Of a stretch of DNA of 64,000 nt, positions 19,501-28,804 are shown piece after piece; the stretch's first letter is position 1; each line of letters opens with the position of its first letter. Source of the stretch: JABDMH01 sp050298535. GTDB lineage: Bacteria; Bacteroidota; Bacteroidia; Chitinophagales; Saprospiraceae. The notes beneath the pieces were generated by a model. It saw nothing but the letters and a program-made list of their open reading frames with translations, had not been told where the DNA came from and did no database searches. The position numbers and the translations under genes were made by a program. The stretch is from positions 72,420 through 136,419 of the forward strand of contig JBNKUI010000031.1 in the NCBI GenBank assembly GCA_050298535.1, written 5' to 3'.

Positions 19501-19791
19501 GATTTCTCTATTTAATAAAGTATTTCCCTCTAATGCCATCAAAGACATCCACAGACTTATTGAAAGGTCAATTTTAAATTGTCTATTACCGATGATGATG
19601 ATCAATGCCTAAGAAAATCTTGCTCACAACTCAGAAAGAGTAGTCCGTTCACAATATCTTTCAAACTCTCATTGGAGATGAGAATATTTGACATCAAAAG
19701 TACTGCTTGATGTTTCACTTGATCACCTGTCTTCTTTCATACGTTCAGTATCTTGACTTAGCTTGAGTAAAATTGTATATTGATTGTTATA

Positions 19792-21411
19792 ATGTACTCA
19801 TCCCATACAAATCTAAACACTATGATCCCAACTCCCTTCACCAATATGGCCTTATCACTATCAGGCGGCGGATACCGAGCCACCACATTCCATCTGGGCA
19901 GCATGTCCTACCTGCATGAGAAACAATTCAAAGGCCAAAATCTTCTAAAGAATGTTCGGATCATTTCGACCATTTCGGGAGGCACCATCACGGGAGTCAT
20001 GTACGCGCACAAACTTTCCAAAAAAGAGGGATTTAACGAATGCTTTGATAAAATTTATGCACTACTGGATAGTGACGAGCTAGTAACTAAGGCATTAAAA
20101 AAATTAAATCATCCGGCCACCTGGAAAAATCACTATAAAACACGGGACCTAATCAACGCCTTCGCGGAAGTGTATAATGAAGATTTCTATGAGGAAGGTA
20201 CTTTCTCGGATTTATTTAATTCGAAACTGGATCATCTGACCGATGCCATTTTTGGCTCTTCTGAATTCACCTATGGCATTCAATTTCGTCTGCAGGAAAA
20301 CCATGATGATGGTAGATTTGGAAATTATTATTTAAATCTGCCCGATAACATCGCCAAAAGTATTCGACTTGCTGATGCCACGGCCGCGTCCAGCTGTTTT
20401 CCGGGTGGATTCGAGCCGATCATCATGCCGAAGGATTTTGGTGATGGACCACAAAGTGAAGTGGTAACTCACTGGCAGAAAAAAGATTATCAAAATACTG
20501 CCATCATGGATGGTGGCATCATCGACAATCAGGGAATAGAAGGCGTGAAACTCGCTGAAGATCGGTGGTCTAACAAGGTGGACCATCCCTTCGTAGGTAC
20601 GTACTTTGTATCAGATGTATCAGGAGAAATGATGTCACCCTACGAGGTGCCCGTATTAACGCATCAGACCTGGAAAGACTACCTGACATTTAAGAGTATA
20701 AACTGGGTGTCTGCCATTGTATTTATTGTATCATTGATCACTTTATTATTAGATCCTCCTTTCTGGAGTATTATTATTTGTACGATTGCCATGACGCTCG
20801 TATTGTTGTATTTTACTGTCTTTTTATTGGTAAGAAAATACCTGAGAAATGCCCTTACCGGGATGTTTGGAGCAGATGCAGTAAGTGAATTAATGAGGAA
20901 CTTAAAAGTACTATCCAGTACTCCCATCTATATTCTATCCTACCTGGTAAAATTTCGGATAAGTTCAGTAGTTAAAATGGTTTCCGATTTATTCCTACGA
21001 AGGATTCGAAGGCTCCAATTAAATTCGCTTTACAGTGACAACACCTGGAACTATCGACTAAAGACCAATAATATTTATGACCTCAATGATGTATCCGATC
21101 TGACCCCTTCCCTACGATCCGTTATAAAAATGGCTAATAGGATGCCTACTACACTTTGGTTTACTACGCGCGAAAAGCAATCTAAAATGCTGGATAATCT
21201 TATCGCTGCCGGACAGGTGACGATGTGCCGGAACGTGATTCGATATGTCGAAAGAATTCGGGATGGAGGATATAAGGACAGAGTATGGGCTTTGCTAAGT
21301 CAGGAAGATCAGGAAGCCATTTCGGCACTACATGCCTCTGCCCAATCTGACTGGAAGAAGTTTCTTGAGGATCCCTTCTGGCTCCTCAAAAAGGAGAAAA
21401 GCAAGACATAA
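19792..21411 (+). CDS. Patatin-like phospholipase with membrane hairpin
   Basis: Patatin-domain protein. The oxyanion motif SLSGGGYRATTF is followed by a serine-elbow region ISTISGGTITG (G-x-S-x-G type, here S-G-G with the Ser in TISGG) and the catalytic D-G-G in MDGGIIDNQG. Residues about 310-350 form one or two hydrophobic helices (INWVSAIVFIVSLITLLL and TIAMTLVLLYFTVFLLV), so the enzyme is likely membrane-bound with its active domain N-terminal to the helices. It probably hydrolyses acyl lipids at the inner membrane. ATG at 19792 is used; ATG at 19822, nearer the domain, is equally plausible, and an in-frame TTG at 19780 also exists. Confidence 0.85.
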   Translation: MYSSHTNLNTMIPTPFTNMALSLSGGGYRATTFHLGSMSYLHEKQFKGQNLLKNVRIISTISGGTITGVMYAHKLSKKEGFNECFDKIYALLDSDELVTKALKKLNHPATWKNHYKTRDLINAFAEVYNEDFYEEGTFSDLFNSKLDHLTDAIFGSSEFTYGIQFRLQENHDDGRFGNYYLNLPDNIAKSIRLADATAASSCFPGGFEPIIMPKDFGDGPQSEVVTHWQKKDYQNTAIMDGGIIDNQGIEGVKLAEDRWSNKVDHPFVGTYFVSDVSGEMMSPYEVPVLTHQTWKDYLTFKSINWVSAIVFIVSLITLLLDPPFWSIIICTIAMTLVLLYFTVFLLVRKYLRNALTGMFGADAVSELMRNLKVLSSTPIYILSYLVKFRISSVVKMVSDLFLRRIRRLQLNSLYSDNTWNYRLKTNNIYDLNDVSDLTPSLRSVIKMANRMPTTLWFTTREKQSKMLDNLIAAGQVTMCRNVIRYVERIRDGGYKDRVWALLSQEDQEAISALHASAQSDWKKFLEDPFWLLKKEKSKT

Positions 21412-21607
21412 ACCCACGAACTGATAACTGGTCTGATAGACCTCTTATAATGTGCTCCTTATAGGAATGCTGGTTATCATCTCCTTTTTCTACTTCGGAT
21501 GAGGGACCCACTACTTGATCAGATTCTTCATGGAATGATTGAAATTGCGTATTTTTTACCATCCAATTACTCTAAGCAATAATTTTTACTACCGTAAAAC
21601 CAGTGAA

Positions 21608-23815
21608 ATGGAGAGGTTTAGAAACCTGCATTTCGATACCAAACTGCCCGAAGAGCTCAAAGAAAGCTTCTTAAAAAGGCTACATCTTCAAAACCTACGC
21701 AGCATTTATATCTTTTGCTGGTTTGCTGGCTTCATCTATATCTCACTGCTCGCGGTGGATTACTTTAGAGTTAAATCCGGAGAATATTATACCTCTTCCA
21801 TATATAAATATCTGCTATTTATTCACTTGAACGGCATTATATTCTTCCTTTTTGGAATATTTATAAAATGGAAGGAGAAAGAGTTTCAGACAGGTGTCTA
21901 CAATCCGAAAAAGATCGTATATGCCATCCTAATTTTCTTTGCCTGTACCGGACCCCTTCAGGATATATTGACATATCACCAGCAGGGAAAAATTATTCTC
22001 TATATCGCCCTGATCTTAATCACTAACTGGTGGCTTAATCTACCCCATCAATTTAGAGTGATTTTCACAATGGCCAGCATGGTATTAATGATCCTGACCG
22101 TAACCCTGGTAGGATCTAGTTCTCAGGAATTGCACCTACTTGCATATTATGAGATTATTCTTTTTACGACGACGGCCTTTATCTTTGGCACCATTGATTT
22201 TAACTTTGTAGCTTCCAAATATCTTGACGAAGTACAACTGGCCCGTGAAAAGAAAAAAATAGAGGAACTCACCAAGTTTAAATCCAGTCTTTATACCAAT
22301 CTGACCCATGAATTCAGAACTCCCCTGACGGTCATTATGGGTGCTACAGAACAAGCAAGAAAACCTGAAGTAATCCGGGACAGATCTACGTTCCTAAACA
22401 TCCTACAAACGATCGAACGACACTCATCCAATCTGTTAAAGCTGATCAATCAACTACTGGACCTAGCCAAACTTGAATCAAAAAGTATTGAGTTTACAAT
22501 CCATCAGGCGGATATTGTGACCTTCGCTGAATCACTGGTACAATCCTATCAACCACTCGCTGACAAAAAGCATATTGATTTGACATTCCAAAGTGAACTG
22601 GAGACATACTCTATGGATTTCGATCAGGAAAAGATGTATTCAATCCTTTCCAATCTACTTTCCAATGCCTTAAAATTCACACCTGAGGACGGGCTGGTGA
22701 AAATACATCTGGATACGATCCAAAAGTCAGATGATGAATTTCTCCAAATCAAAGTAGAGGACACCGGGTATGGCATTGGATCTGAACACCTGGAAAACAT
22801 CTTTGACCGATTTTATGTGGCCGAGTCTGGTCCCACGCGCAACACCACCGGCACGGGCATCGGATTAGCCCTTAGCAAAGAACTGATCCGATTGATGGCA
22901 GGCACGATATCCGTAAAAAGTGACCTGGGAAAGGGAACCCGGTTTACCATTCAGCTGCCGGTGACCAGAAACGCACCTGAGAAATCGGATGTAGCCTTAT
23001 TCATACCTGAAGGGCAGGAAGTGCCCCGTGCCCTGACATACCAGCGCACAAAAGAAGGGATCAAGGAGAAACCCCTTCTATTAATAGTAGAAGACAATCC
23101 GGATATCACAAACTATCTTGTTACACTCCTTGAACATCAATATGTCATTGAAATCGCAATGAACGGTGCCATCGGTATCGAGAAAGCCACAGATCTTATA
23201 CCCGATCTCATCATTAGTGACGTGATGATGCCTGAGAAAAATGGGTTCGACCTATGCCATGCGTTGAAAAACTCGAATAAGACAGATCACATTCCCATCA
23301 TTCTGCTGACGGCACGAGCAGACATGGAAAGCAGAATGGAAGGTCTGCAAATGCAAGCAGATGCATATCTGACGAAACCCTTCAAAAGTGAAGAATTGTT
23401 CCTCATCATTCAAAATCAAATAGAACTTCGAAATAAGCTCCGTGCTAGATTTGCCCAATCCTCACTGGTGCAGAAGGATCATCTGGAGACCAAAGAGTTT
23501 AAGTTCATTCAACTTTTGAACTCATCGATCGAAACCAATCTTCAGAATGCAACCTTTGGTGTAGAAGACCTAGCCAGCAGTGTATATATGAGTCGAATGC
23601 AGCTGCATCGCAAACTAAAAGCCATCACAGATCGATCGGCGAGTAACTACATAAGAGTCTACCGTCTTAACAAAGCTAAATCTCTCCTGGAGCATCAGGA
23701 CAAGAGCATTGGAGAAGTAGCATTTGATGTGGGTTTCAATGACCCTAACTACTTCAGCAAAACTTTTCACAAAGAATTTGGTGTCTCCCCTTCTGAATAT
23801 CGTAGGGCACTTTAG
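21608..23815 (+). CDS. Hybrid sensor kinase / response regulator / AraC activator
   Basis: One-protein two-component system of about 735 residues. Six membrane helices (about 25-215) form an integral sensor without the large periplasmic propeller usual in HTCS regulators. A HisKA domain follows with the acceptor at about His234 (LTHEFRTPLTVIMG), a HATPase with N-x-L-S-N-A-L-K-F and GTGIGLALSKE boxes, a receiver domain with Asp538 (IISDVMMPEKNGFD) and conserved Lys (LTKPF), and a C-terminal AraC helix-turn-helix pair (VAFDVGFNDPNYFSKTFHKEFGVSPSEYRR). It sits directly upstream of a receptor-lyase gene set that carries repeated binding-site-like sequences, and probably controls it. ATG 21608 is preferred over TTG 21539. 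Confidence 0.93.
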   Translation: MERFRNLHFDTKLPEELKESFLKRLHLQNLRSIYIFCWFAGFIYISLLAVDYFRVKSGEYYTSSIYKYLLFIHLNGIIFFLFGIFIKWKEKEFQTGVYNPKKIVYAILIFFACTGPLQDILTYHQQGKIILYIALILITNWWLNLPHQFRVIFTMASMVLMILTVTLVGSSSQELHLLAYYEIILFTTTAFIFGTIDFNFVASKYLDEVQLAREKKKIEELTKFKSSLYTNLTHEFRTPLTVIMGATEQARKPEVIRDRSTFLNILQTIERHSSNLLKLINQLLDLAKLESKSIEFTIHQADIVTFAESLVQSYQPLADKKHIDLTFQSELETYSMDFDQEKMYSILSNLLSNALKFTPEDGLVKIHLDTIQKSDDEFLQIKVEDTGYGIGSEHLENIFDRFYVAESGPTRNTTGTGIGLALSKELIRLMAGTISVKSDLGKGTRFTIQLPVTRNAPEKSDVALFIPEGQEVPRALTYQRTKEGIKEKPLLLIVEDNPDITNYLVTLLEHQYVIEIAMNGAIGIEKATDLIPDLIISDVMMPEKNGFDLCHALKNSNKTDHIPIILLTARADMESRMEGLQMQADAYLTKPFKSEELFLIIQNQIELRNKLRARFAQSSLVQKDHLETKEFKFIQLLNSSIETNLQNATFGVEDLASSVYMSRMQLHRKLKAITDRSASNYIRVYRLNKAKSLLEHQDKSIGEVAFDVGFNDPNYFSKTFHKEFGVSPSEYRRAL

Positions 23816-23885
23816 TTAGTGAAAAGGAGCGATGCTGTAAGTACACACCTGCAATTCCCGAGATCCGGTTCCATGGTAACAAGCC

Positions 23886-23942
23886 TTGTTACATATGGAC
23901 GAATCACAACCTATTGTTACAAAATTCCCCAATTATGGTACA
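23886..23942 (+). promoter_or_regulatory. Operator-like repeat array, copy 1
   Basis: Three related half-sites, TTGTTACA (23886), TTGTTACA (23914) and ATGGTACA (23935), with spacings of 28 and 21 bp. The same order and nearly the same spacing (29 and 21) recur at 24379-24436. Direct repeats 21 bp apart are the classical arrangement for AraC-family activators, and the adjacent gene ends in an AraC domain. This copy is 70 bp behind the regulator gene and far from the next start. Confidence 0.6.
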
Positions 23943-23948
23943 AATGAC

Positions 23949-23965
23949 CCGGCTCAATCAGCCGG
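23949..23965. terminator. Small GC-rich hairpin
   Basis: CCGGCT-CAATC-AGCCGG forms a six-base-pair perfect stem with a five-base loop, immediately after operator copy 1. It is not followed by a T-run, so it may be a weak terminator for the regulator gene or part of the regulatory element. Confidence 0.3.
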
Positions 23966-24359
23966 ATCACCTCATATTTGAGGAAACAAACCCCCTGAAT
24001 GAAATATGATACCCTGGGTCACCAACTTAGTTTTACCCTGGTCACTGAAAAGAAAAAGCAAGAAATCAGAATTGCACTATGCAGCACCTACACTCGCAAA
24101 ACCACACCATCTATTCGCTAGTAGGTAGGCGTAACAATGCAATCGGGATTTCAGAGACCTTGGAAGGACTAAGAAGCGGCCCCAAACCATTCACCCATCC
24201 CAATGGATGACTCAGGGTATTCATTTACAACCCTCTTGATCTGATAAACATTAGATCAGATATCTAATTTTCCATTTCTCGAAGATTTATAATTCAGGTT
24301 ACTGAATTACTGGACTTAAGTATCTGCTGCCATGGATTCTCATACTGACCATGTTCTGG

Positions 24360-24451
24360 ATGTTACAATATCACGAACATGTTACATACGACCACCTCAT
24401 CGAAAAATTGTTACAAACTTCCTCGAAGATGGTACATAATGACAGGGTACA
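24360..24451 (+). promoter_or_regulatory. Operator-like repeat array, copy 2
   Basis: Half-sites ATGTTACA (24360), ATGTTACA (24379), TTGTTACA (24408), ATGGTACA (24429) and AGGGTACA (24444). The central three align with copy 1 including interior bases such as ACAAA-TTCC and the trailing TGAC. The array ends about 40 bp before the first paralog gene, as expected for an activator site overlapping or just upstream of the promoter. Confidence 0.65.
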
Positions 24452-24489
24452 TCCTCATGATATCGTCAATTTCGTAAGAAACAATCCGT

Positions 24490-25038
24490 ATGAAAAACAA
24501 GACTAAATTACAAGACTCCATCAGGAATATTCTTAAAGGACTTATTACTGCCTTTATTCTTTACATTAGCATATCCGCGTCAAATGCCCAAAAGCCATTG
24601 GAAATTTCAACAGGAATTGGACTGCCTGAAACACTTTTTCTCGGAGTTCGATATAGAGCTGATCAAACGAAATTTGGATTCACTATCGGAGGAGTACCTT
24701 CCAGTTCAATCCTTACTCTAGGGTTTGATATTTACCGTCATTTTGGTCGCAATGCTGAGCAGATGGATGGCTCTACATGGTTCATCAATTTGGGTGTAAA
24801 CAGTTTGAAGGAAAATACAGAGTATGCCATAGAAAAATGGATTTACCTCAAAGGACGGGTGGGTCGTGAATTCTTTATTTCTAGCGCTGTGAGCATTGAT
24901 CTGTCGCTGGGTCCAATTTATGAACTTAAGTATTCATATAGAGAAAAGGAACCACAACCATCCTGTTGGTTCTGCGGTGGTTTTGCAATACCCAAGCTGC
25001 TTCCAAGCATCGCTGTGAGAGTCAATGCCAAGATATAA
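24490..25038 (+). CDS. Small outer-membrane-type paralog 1
   Basis: 182-residue exported protein. Signal peptide (about 15-33, cleavage in SNAQ|KPLE), then alternating beta strands with aromatic girdle-like residues suggesting a small outer-membrane barrel. The mature protein starts QKPLEISTGIGLPE; the two downstream paralogs begin almost identically. A C-terminal cysteine pair (CWFCGG) is followed by the last strand L-P-S-I-A-V-R. The function is unknown. As the first gene after operator copy 2 and in a receptor-lyase locus, a role in surface glycan binding or receptor assembly is possible. Confidence 0.8.
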   Translation: MKNKTKLQDSIRNILKGLITAFILYISISASNAQKPLEISTGIGLPETLFLGVRYRADQTKFGFTIGGVPSSSILTLGFDIYRHFGRNAEQMDGSTWFINLGVNSLKENTEYAIEKWIYLKGRVGREFFISSAVSIDLSLGPIYELKYSYREKEPQPSCWFCGGFAIPKLLPSIAVRVNAKI

Positions 25039-25080
25039 TGCTCGCTTTAATGCCTCATGAATTCATATAAATCAGACCCT

Positions 25081-25667
25081 ATGAAAGCATTCATTTGTAA
25101 AATAATTAGAGAAGGTCTCACTTACAGTAGCGTATTCCTTTCACTATTAATTCTTATATCTCACACAGATTGCCACGCACAAAAACCTCTAGAACTGACA
25201 ATCGGGGCCCGAATACCAGATTTAAATAATATTGGTATTCGGTACTCCTATCAAGGAATCAAGGTAGGACTGAACCTGGGATTCGTTTCGAATGAGGCAA
25301 TTAAAGGTGAAACCTACGGATTGGACTTCCATACCCTTATAGGAAATAAATACAGTGATTCACTTAGGTCTAATTGGTTTGTGAATTTGAGTGTCAGCCA
25401 TCTAAAATATGTTGATACGTACTCCCACAACTAGCATACCTCAAAAGCAGAGTTGGTCGAGAACTCTGGATTTCCAATGAGATGGGAATTGAATTGACTC
25501 TGGGTCTTCTGGCACCATTAAGCCATGAGACTACAGAACCAAAGACCTCCTCTGTCTGCTTTCTCTTTTCATGTGAAGAGCGAAAAAACACTGCCAGGGT
25601 CATTCCGAGTTTCTCTGCGAAATTCATCTTGAAGATATTTAAGATTCAGCGGTCACAACTAAATTAA
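25081..25667 (+). pseudogene. Paralog 2, frameshifted
   Basis: Second copy of the same family. The first part (signal peptide, HAQKPLELTIGARIPDLNNIGIRY, then FVNLSVSHLKY) reads to a TAG at 25432-25434. The missing C-terminal half continues in another frame from about 25434 (LAYLKSRVGRELWIS, then MGIELTLGLLAPL, a CFLFSC cysteine pair and IPSFSAKFILKIF) to TAA 25665-25667. One base lost near 25425-25433 would explain it. ATG 25081 is chosen by alignment with paralogs 1 and 3; ATG 25057 is also in frame. It may be a true pseudogene or an assembly error. Confidence 0.85.
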
Positions 25668-25696
25668 GTGTTACAAAATCCCTAAAAAATGATACA
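25668..25696 (+). promoter_or_regulatory. Operator-like repeat, copy 3
   Basis: GTGTTACA (25668) and ATGATACA (25689), again exactly 21 bp apart, with the same interior ACAAAATCCC as copy 1. It starts at the end of the broken paralog and lies about 52 bp before the start of paralog 3, matching the position of copy 2 relative to paralog 1. Only two half-sites are clear here. Confidence 0.6.
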
Positions 25697-25748
25697 TGTG
25701 CCCCAAAGTGCCACCTCTAATCTTTCAAATTTTGGAAAAATTAATCAA

Positions 25749-26333
25749 ATGAAAAATACAGTTTCCAGAAATATTTTCCGCCCAAAAGTTCTTATAATCA
25801 GTGTAGTTAGTATTACATGTTTGTTTACATCTATCAATACTTCTGAGGCACAAAAACCTCTAGAACTTTCATTGGGGATTGGACTTCCAGACTTAATGAA
25901 TCTAGGAGTAGGATTTCGACACCGCAATATCAAAATCGGAGCCAATACTGGTGGATTCCTGAGGAATGATTCCGGTTTATCCACGGTAGGACTTGATTTC
26001 TACGCCTACATAGAACAAGAGTCCGACACCCCTTCAAAATCTGCCTGGCTCATCAATTTGGGCTTGAGTAAAATAAAGGATAAGAAAGAAGCTTCAGTCG
26101 ATAAATACTTATATATAAAAACTCGGCTGGGTAGGGACATCTTTATTTCCGATCAATTAAATCTTGAGCTTGGACTCGGTTTGATCGCCGAGGTGGACTA
26201 CAAAACGAATCGTGAACCTAGCCAATCATGCTTCTGGTCATGTGGGGATGAGAGCAGTGATAGAACTGTCAATGTCCTTCCCAGCTTTTCTCTGAAATTC
26301 AATATCAAACTATTTAAATATCGCAGCAAGTGA
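25749..26333 (+). CDS. Small outer-membrane-type paralog 3
   Basis: Third family member of about 194 residues. Signal peptide with cleavage in SEAQ|KPLE, then LSLGIGLPDLMNLGVGFRH, the YLYIKTRLGRDIFIS core and a C-terminal cysteine pair (SCFWSCGD) followed by the closing strand LPSFSLKFNIKLF. Paralogs 1 and 3 are intact, so the broken middle copy does not remove the function. ATG 25749 begins the signal peptide; the frame extends upstream into operator copy 3, which argues against the earlier start. Its stop overlaps the GTG start of the TonB receptor, giving translational coupling. Confidence 0.82.
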   Translation: MKNTVSRNIFRPKVLIISVVSITCLFTSINTSEAQKPLELSLGIGLPDLMNLGVGFRHRNIKIGANTGGFLRNDSGLSTVGLDFYAYIEQESDTPSKSAWLINLGLSKIKDKKEASVDKYLYIKTRLGRDIFISDQLNLELGLGLIAEVDYKTNREPSQSCFWSCGDESSDRTVNVLPSFSLKFNIKLFKYRSK

Positions 26334-28684
26334 AACCGTCAACCTTTTTACATGTAATTATCTTAATATTATCATTTCCTAATATGGACCTGCTGTCCGC
26401 CCAGACCCCTAGTCAATTAATGAGGGGATTAGTGGTAGATAAGATTAGTCAACAGCCACTAATTGGCGCAACGATTGAGGTCGTGGATCGAGCTACTGTA
26501 ACTAACCTCGATGGTAGTTTTGAACTGCAAAACATTCCAGTAGGTAGACATCAGATTACTTGCCGATACCTTGGATACAAAACTATTATCATAGATGATC
26601 TTCTCATTAATTCCGCAAAGGAAACATTTATAAAAATCGAACTCGATGAAGTAGCGATTCAGGCAGATGAAGTGGTGGTACGTGCTTTCAGTCATCCTCA
26701 TGAGGCGCTCAATGATCTATCTATGGTCAGTACTCGTTCATTTTCGGCAGATGAGACTCAGAGATATCCGGCCAGTGCCAATGACCCGAGTCGAATGGCT
26801 GTAGGATTTCCGGGAGTGAAACCTGCAAGAGACAATCGAAATGATCTGGTTATACGAGGTAACCCTGCCTTTGGACTGCTTTGGAGGCTTGAGGGAGTGG
26901 ACATCCCCAATCCCAATCATTTTGCCCGCATTGGATCTTCAGGAGGAGGCATCACAATCTTCAGTGTGGGAATGCTAGACAAATCCGATTTTTCTGCAGG
27001 AGCTTTTGCAGCTAACTATGGCAATGCGATCTCTGGCGTATTTGATATTCACTTCAGAAATGGAAATAAAGAAAAACAAGAGTATACTGCAAGGGCGGGT
27101 ATGCTTGGATTGGACTTCTCAGCGGAAGGTCCCCTTAATAAAGGACAAAGCTCATATCTCTTTAATTATCGCTACTCGACCCTTGGTATTTTGGATGCAT
27201 TCGACATTCATCTCGTGGACGAACGGGAGTCAAATACCTTTCAAGATTTTGCTTTTAAAACACACTTTGCCAGTGATAATAATAAACATCAGTTCTCAAT
27301 ATGGGGTCTGGGAGGTATAAGTAAGGAAATGGAAGATGCTCTACCAGATACTGAAAGTTGGCAATCCTTTGGCGATTATTACACCAGAAAATTTGACACC
27401 AAAATGGGTGTACTCGGTCTCAACTATCAGGCACTGCTGGATGATCGATCCTATTTAAAATTAAGCCTGGCAGGAATTGGTCAAAGCATAATATGGAGAA
27501 ATGACAGTCTAAATACTCAGAAAATTCCGTCTGTCATCAATGACGAAAATTACACCGATACAAGAGTTGCATTCAATAGCACATATATTAGAAAAGTTTC
27601 TCAAAGCTTCTCCGCGCAGGTTGGATTACTCTCTACTCAAATATCTTATGACCTAAGTAAGAAAAAGACTTTTCCGCAACCACTCATATCATTAGATGAG
27701 AAGGGCAATACTTTCTTGTTGCAACCTTATGCCAATCTAACAATTCATAATAATGTACGTTGGACCTTTAATGTGGGCCTCCACACGGTCTTATTTACAC
27801 TCAATAATTCATATTCAATAGAACCCAGACTTGGCATACAATATCAATTAAATGATAATTCCTCACTTTCTATTGCATACGGTAAGCACTCAACCACCTT
27901 ACCAATAGGTCATTATTTTGCAAGGATCAAAGATATAAATGGTAACATATCTCAACCAAATGTGGATCTAAAATTGCTCAAATCCCATCATTTCATTGCC
28001 TCATTTCAACAACAATTTTCCGACTACAGATTGACCCTAGAACCCTATCTTCAATTCCTTGATAATATCCCTGTGGGCATCCAGCCCACTGACACCTACT
28101 CATTGATCAATGAAATCGACGGATTCACTACAGAAGCTCTGACGAGCGAGGGCAGCGCTATCAACGTTGGCCTTGACATTACTTTGGAAAAATATTTTTC
28201 CAACAGAAGCTTTTTTATCCTTAATTCATCCATCTCAAATTCGCAGTATGAGGCTTTAGATGGGGTGAAAAGAAATACCCGATTTAATAGTAATTTTTTC
28301 TCCAGCTTCATGGGAGGAAAGGAATGGAATGTTAGTCCCCGTTCTACCTTGCAGCTCGGCACTAGAATACTGTACGGACTTGGAGGCTACATTACCCCGA
28401 TCCTATCCACGTTTCGTAATGCTGAAGATCCCTCCAGACCTATACTCGATCATAGTCGAGCATTTACTGATAGGGTTTCATCATACTTTCGACCGGACCT
28501 CCGCATATCTTATCGAAAAAACGGCAACAGGACGAGCTGGACCCTCTCATTAGACGTGCAAAATGTTGCTTCTATTAAGAATATTGATGTGATCGATCAC
28601 GAATTCAATGCTGATTCTAATAGGTGGGGATTTCGTACTCAGGCATCAGCTGTACCGGTTCTCAGCTATCAGCTAGATTTCTAG
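26330..28684 (+). CDS. TonB-dependent receptor with carboxypeptidase-like N-domain
   Basis: 784-residue outer-membrane receptor. Signal peptide (to about LLSAQ), a carboxypeptidase-regulatory-like beta sandwich (about 30-115: G-x-V-V-D-K-I-S-Q-Q-P-L-I-G-A-T-I-E-V), a plug domain (about 125-250, with NDPSRMAVGFPGVKPARDNRNDLVIRG split over the TonB-plug pattern) and a long beta-barrel to an aromatic C-terminus (SYQLDF). It imports ligands using energy from TonB-ExbBD. No SusD-like partner follows, unlike canonical polysaccharide loci. The start is GTG, overlapping the preceding stop as GTGA. With the regulator and lyase it suggests uptake of an oligosaccharide or similar nutrient. Confidence 0.88.
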   Translation: MKPSTFLHVIILILSFPNMDLLSAQTPSQLMRGLVVDKISQQPLIGATIEVVDRATVTNLDGSFELQNIPVGRHQITCRYLGYKTIIIDDLLINSAKETFIKIELDEVAIQADEVVVRAFSHPHEALNDLSMVSTRSFSADETQRYPASANDPSRMAVGFPGVKPARDNRNDLVIRGNPAFGLLWRLEGVDIPNPNHFARIGSSGGGITIFSVGMLDKSDFSAGAFAANYGNAISGVFDIHFRNGNKEKQEYTARAGMLGLDFSAEGPLNKGQSSYLFNYRYSTLGILDAFDIHLVDERESNTFQDFAFKTHFASDNNKHQFSIWGLGGISKEMEDALPDTESWQSFGDYYTRKFDTKMGVLGLNYQALLDDRSYLKLSLAGIGQSIIWRNDSLNTQKIPSVINDENYTDTRVAFNSTYIRKVSQSFSAQVGLLSTQISYDLSKKKTFPQPLISLDEKGNTFLLQPYANLTIHNNVRWTFNVGLHTVLFTLNNSYSIEPRLGIQYQLNDNSSLSIAYGKHSTTLPIGHYFARIKDINGNISQPNVDLKLLKSHHFIASFQQQFSDYRLTLEPYLQFLDNIPVGIQPTDTYSLINEIDGFTTEALTSEGSAINVGLDITLEKYFSNRSFFILNSSISNSQYEALDGVKRNTRFNSNFFSSFMGGKEWNVSPRSTLQLGTRILYGLGGYITPILSTFRNAEDPSRPILDHSRAFTDRVSSYFRPDLRISYRKNGNRTSWTLSLDVQNVASIKNIDVIDHEFNADSNRWGFRTQASAVPVLSYQLDF

Positions 28685-28804
28685 ATCCTGAGATAAAAGC
28701 TTTTCCAAAATGCACTTGTCCGACTTTGCCACTCAGCATAGTCCCTCTTTGTGTCCATCCCTACTTGTCGTATATTCAGACCTTGCCTAAACCAGATGGA
28801 AACT

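Larger units (their letters stand above)
23816..24489. other. Long regulatory intergenic region
   Basis: 674 bases between the regulator and the first paralog gene with no supported reading frame. It holds two copies of a spaced GTTACA-type repeat (listed separately) at its left and right ends and a small GC-rich hairpin after the first copy. The middle 400 bases show nothing recognisable. Confidence 0.6.

Noticed and set aside
25482..25667. A separate 61-codon gene
   Set aside because: Its product is the C-terminal half of the frameshifted paralog 2.
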